DNA of 10,444 nucleotides from Giardia muris (lineage: Eukaryota > Fornicata > Diplomonadida > Hexamitidae), in assembly GCA_006247105.1 (NCBI GenBank), contig VDLU01000052.1, positions 1-10,444 of the forward strand, given 5' to 3'. The first letter of the stretch is position 1; every line of letters begins with the position of its first letter. The notes beneath the pieces are model-generated. The model worked only from the letters and a program-made list of their open reading frames with translations. It did no database searches and was not told the DNA's origin. This document shows positions 8,187 to 10,444 of this stretch, piece after piece. The position numbers and the translations under genes are program-made.

Positions 8187-10009
8187 GCCTAAGTCCAAGG
8201 CCCCAAACCAAAGACTCAAGACCCAAACCAGACCCCAAGAGACCCCAACACAAGAGCCCAAGGCCACAAGCCCCCCAAGGTCCGAGGGCCAAAGACCCTA
8301 AGCCCACAAGACCCAAGACCCAGTGCAGGAGGACCAAGAGCCCAAGGGGACCAAGAGCCTCAATTCCCAAGACCCCAAAGCTCAAGGGCCCCAGCTCCAG
8401 CCAAGGCCCAAGCCACAGCCGAGGCCCCAACTAAGAGACGAGGACCCAAGACCCCAAGATCCCGACCCAAGGTCCAAGACTCCCAAGCCCCAACGCAAGA
8501 GGCCAAAGCCTAGGGAGCCCCGAAGCCCCGCAGACCCGAAGAGTCCAAGAGCCAAGGCCAGGAGGCCAGCCAAGGTCCAAGACCCCAAGGCCCAAGCACC
8601 CTCAGGCCCAAGCGAGGGCCCAGCAGGCCCCCGCACAGGCATCAGGTATGCCAAGCCCAAGAGGCCCAACAAGAGCCCAAGTCCAACAAGGGCCCCCGAG
8701 ACCCAGCCAAGGGCCCGAAGGCCCAAACCTAAGCCCAAGACCTAAGCCCAAGAGGATCAAGGAGCCCAAGTCCAAGAGCTCAAAGCCTCAAGCCCCAAGA
8801 CCCGAAGAGGCCAGCTCAAGGCCACAAGCCCCCCAAGGTCCAAGTCCTCAGAGCCCAGACCTCGAAGACCCCCCAGACCCAAGAGCTCAAAGGCTGCCCT
8901 AAGCCAGGAGATCCCAAGCCTTCAAGGCCGGCAGTCCAAGGTCCAAAGCCCGAACCCGCAACCCAGGGCTCCAAGCCCCAAGAGCTTCAAGCCCCCAAGC
9001 CCAAGCCCAATCCCAATCCCAGAGACCCACACAAGACCAGCCGAGATTCAAGACCCCAAGGGACCGAGGACTCAAACCCCCAGTCCCCCAGAGACCACAG
9101 CCCCAAGACCCCAAGCCAGGAGCCCCGAAGCCCCAAGGCCGAGAGACCAAGCCAAGAGTCAAGAGCCCAAGGCCAGGAGCTCAAGGTCAACCCCGAAGAC
9201 CCCCAGACCCCAAAGGGCCCCAGACCCAAACTTCCAAGGCCCCCAACACAAGACCAGGGCCACAGCCCGAAGCCCAAGCCGAGGCCCCAGCTCCAAAGAG
9301 CCACTCAAGATCCCCCAAGACCAGACCCAGGCCCGACCCAAGGCCCCCAGTCCAAGGAGCTCCAAGACCAAGGGCCCCCCAAGGCCACAATTCGAAGACC
9401 CATGGCCCCGGTCTCCCAGCCCAAGGACCAGGCCTCAGGTCCAAGGCCCCAAGGCCCAGAGACCCGAAGGCTCCATACAGGAGCTCAAGCGAGGGCCCAG
9501 ACCCGCAGACCAAGAGACCCCTCAAGGTCCAAAACCCCAAGACCCCTCAGAGACCCAAGCCCAGAGCTCAGCTCAACCCGAAGCCCCAAGGGCCCCAAGA
9601 CTCCCAGCCCCCAGCCCAGGCCCCAAATCCCAAGAGCTTCAAGCCCCAAGCCCAAAGGCCCCCCAAGGTCAAGGACCCAAGTCTCCCTAAGACCCGAAGC
9701 CAAAGGATGAGGGCCCAGACCCCCAAGAAGCTCCCACCAAGAGTCCAACCCAAGGAGCCTAAGGCCCAAAGCCAGGCCCAAGTCGAGCCTTAGCCCAAAG
9801 CCCCCAAGCCCCATGCAGAGCCGAAGGCTCAAGAGACCCCAGCCCCAGCCTAAGTCAAGGTCTCAGTCCAAAGGCCCAAAAGGCTCAAGTCCAAGGCCCA
9901 AGGCTCAAGCCCCCCAAGTCCGAGGCCCAAAGACCCCCCAGAGACCCATGCAGAGGACCAGACCAAGGCCCAAGACTCCCAAGGGGCCAAAGCCCGAGGG
10001 CACAAAGCC

Positions 10010-10092
10010 CTCAAGAGACCCCGCAACCCAAGACCCCAATGCAGGAAGACCTAGATCTCCAAGCCCCCCCAAAGACCCCAAATCCCCAAGAG
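10010..10092 (+). repeat. Long-range duplicate shared with 1871-1951
   Basis: This is the telomere-proximal partner of 1871-1951, differing by a handful of bases, including AATGCAGGAAGACC in place of AGTGCAGGAGGACC. It lies only about 150 bases from the first telomere repeat. Confidence 0.75.
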
Positions 10093-10130
10093 ACCCAAGA
10101 AGCCAGCCAAGGTCCCAGCCCCCAAGCCCC

Positions 10131-10244
10131 CAGCAACACGACAAAGGCATGCAACAGTGCAACGACGCACAGCAGCGCAACGCCAGATAAACCGCACCCG
10201 CCCACCCCACTCCATCCCCGCCCCCACCATCCCATCCCATCCGG
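10131..10244. other. Array-to-telomere junction
   Basis: The CCAAG text stops at about 10130. GCAAC then occurs four times (10133, 10151, 10159, 10177) in a stretch where 10133-10151 resembles 7617-7636. From about 10185 the plus strand becomes almost pure pyrimidine plus A, with three CCCAT steps at about 10229-10241 directly before GG and the first TAGGG. No gene is visible. Confidence 0.7.
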
Positions 10245-10444
10245 TAGGGTAGGGTAGGGTAGGGTAGGGTAGGGTAGGGTAGGGTAGGGTAGGGTAGGGT
10301 AGGGTAGGGTAGGGTAGGGTAGGGTAGGGTAGGGGTAGGGTAGGGTAGGGTAGGGTAGGGTAGGGTAGGGTAGGGTAGGGTAGGGTAGGGTAGGGTAGGG
10401 TAGGGTAGGGTAGGGTAGGGTAGGGTAGGGTAGGGTAGGGTAGG
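10245..10444 (+). repeat. Telomere, (TAGGG)n
   Basis: There are 39 complete units, 38 of them exactly TAGGG, plus a final partial TAGG at the window edge. The G-rich strand runs 5'->3' towards the right end, the orientation of a natural right chromosome end. TAGGG is the known Giardia telomere repeat; the common eukaryotic TTAGGG and the insect TTAGG do not fit. The tract is still in register at the last base, so the true telomere may be longer than the sequence shown. Confidence 0.97.
10330..10335 (+). repeat. Variant telomere unit TAGGGG
   Basis: This is the only irregular unit in the tract, carrying one extra G. It lies after 17 perfect units and before 21 perfect units. It could be a telomerase slip, a mark between an older and a newer segment, or a sequencing error. 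Confidence 0.8.

Larger units (their letters stand above)
778..10049 (+). repeat. Dispersed TGCAGGAGGA word family (about 20 copies)
   Basis: The word (A/G)TGCAGGAGGACC, or close variants with GGAAGA, recurs in direct orientation near 778, 928, 1553, 1755, 1900, 2512, 4525, 4766, 5594, 5786, 5903, 6686, 6778, 7034, 7471, 7899, 8011, 8323, 9948 and 10038. Spacing is irregular, from about 90 to 2000 bases. It stands out from the CCAAG background by carrying TG and AGGAGG. All copies I found lie inside the arrays and none in the pseudogene island. The span given encloses the whole family, not a continuous feature. Confidence 0.75.
4275..10130. repeat. T-poor degenerate CCCAAG-type subtelomeric array, distal block
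   Basis: Almost 6 kb share the texture of the proximal block: C/A-rich plus strand, G-rich minus strand, core words CCAAG, CCGAAG, CTCAAG and CACAAGAGCC, and no constant period. I see no RNA gene, gene or transposon in it. The longest open frames, 6779-7921 (380 codons) and 6007-6876 (289 codons) on plus and 6229-7080 (283 codons) on minus, translate to Pro/Lys/Arg/Ser/Gln or Gly/Leu/Trp/Ser strings. They overlap each other and lack any domain, so I do not call them genes. The block contains a duplicated segment of about 235 bp, several shorter long-range duplicates and most copies of the TGCAGGAGGA word. GGG runs on the minus strand are dense enough to suggest many potential G-quadruplex sites. 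Confidence 0.92.

Noticed and set aside
651..10130. CRISPR array or regular satellite
   Set aside because: There are no constant repeats with unique spacers and no constant period, and the chromosome end is eukaryotic.

Overview
This window is the right-hand end of a eukaryotic chromosome. The last 200 bases are a nearly perfect tract of the 5-base telomere repeat TAGGG, with the G-rich strand running 5'->3' outward as expected for a natural right end. TAGGG is the established telomere repeat of Giardia, so a Giardia-like diplomonad is the best guess. The sequence contains no rRNA, reverse transcriptase or recognisable housekeeping gene to confirm this, so the host remains an inference.

Layout, left (centromere side) to right (telomere). 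(1) 1-650: ordinary-composition sequence of unknown nature, with one weak 179-codon open frame. (2) 651-2756: a degenerate low-complexity array whose plus strand is almost free of T and is built from drifting CCCAAG-like words. (3) 2757-4274: an island of normal base composition. It holds two tandem, same-strand (minus), decayed copies of one gene family. Both copies begin with the same MSESE start, carry an acidic DEED block and a cluster of CxxC motifs, end at TAA, and are followed by a conserved block of about 115 bp. (4) 4275-10130: the same low-complexity array resumes for almost 6 kb, with internal duplications up to about 235 bp. (5) 10131-10244: a short junction segment that shifts from GCAAC-containing to pyrimidine-rich CCCAT sequence. 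(6) 10245-10444: the telomere.

I see no intact gene. The many long open frames in the array, on both strands, follow from its skewed composition. Plus-strand stops need T, which is scarce. The array reads as Pro/Lys/Arg/Gln/Ser text on plus and Gly/Leu/Trp/Ser text on minus, in drifting frames. The strongest candidates for something undescribed are three. First, the subtelomeric array has a G-rich strand opposite to that of the telomere. Second, the array is built from a small vocabulary of recurring words, for example TGCAGGAGGA about 20 times. Third, there is the tandem pair of Cys-rich pseudogenes, whose orientation is the one expected of telomere-attached elements.
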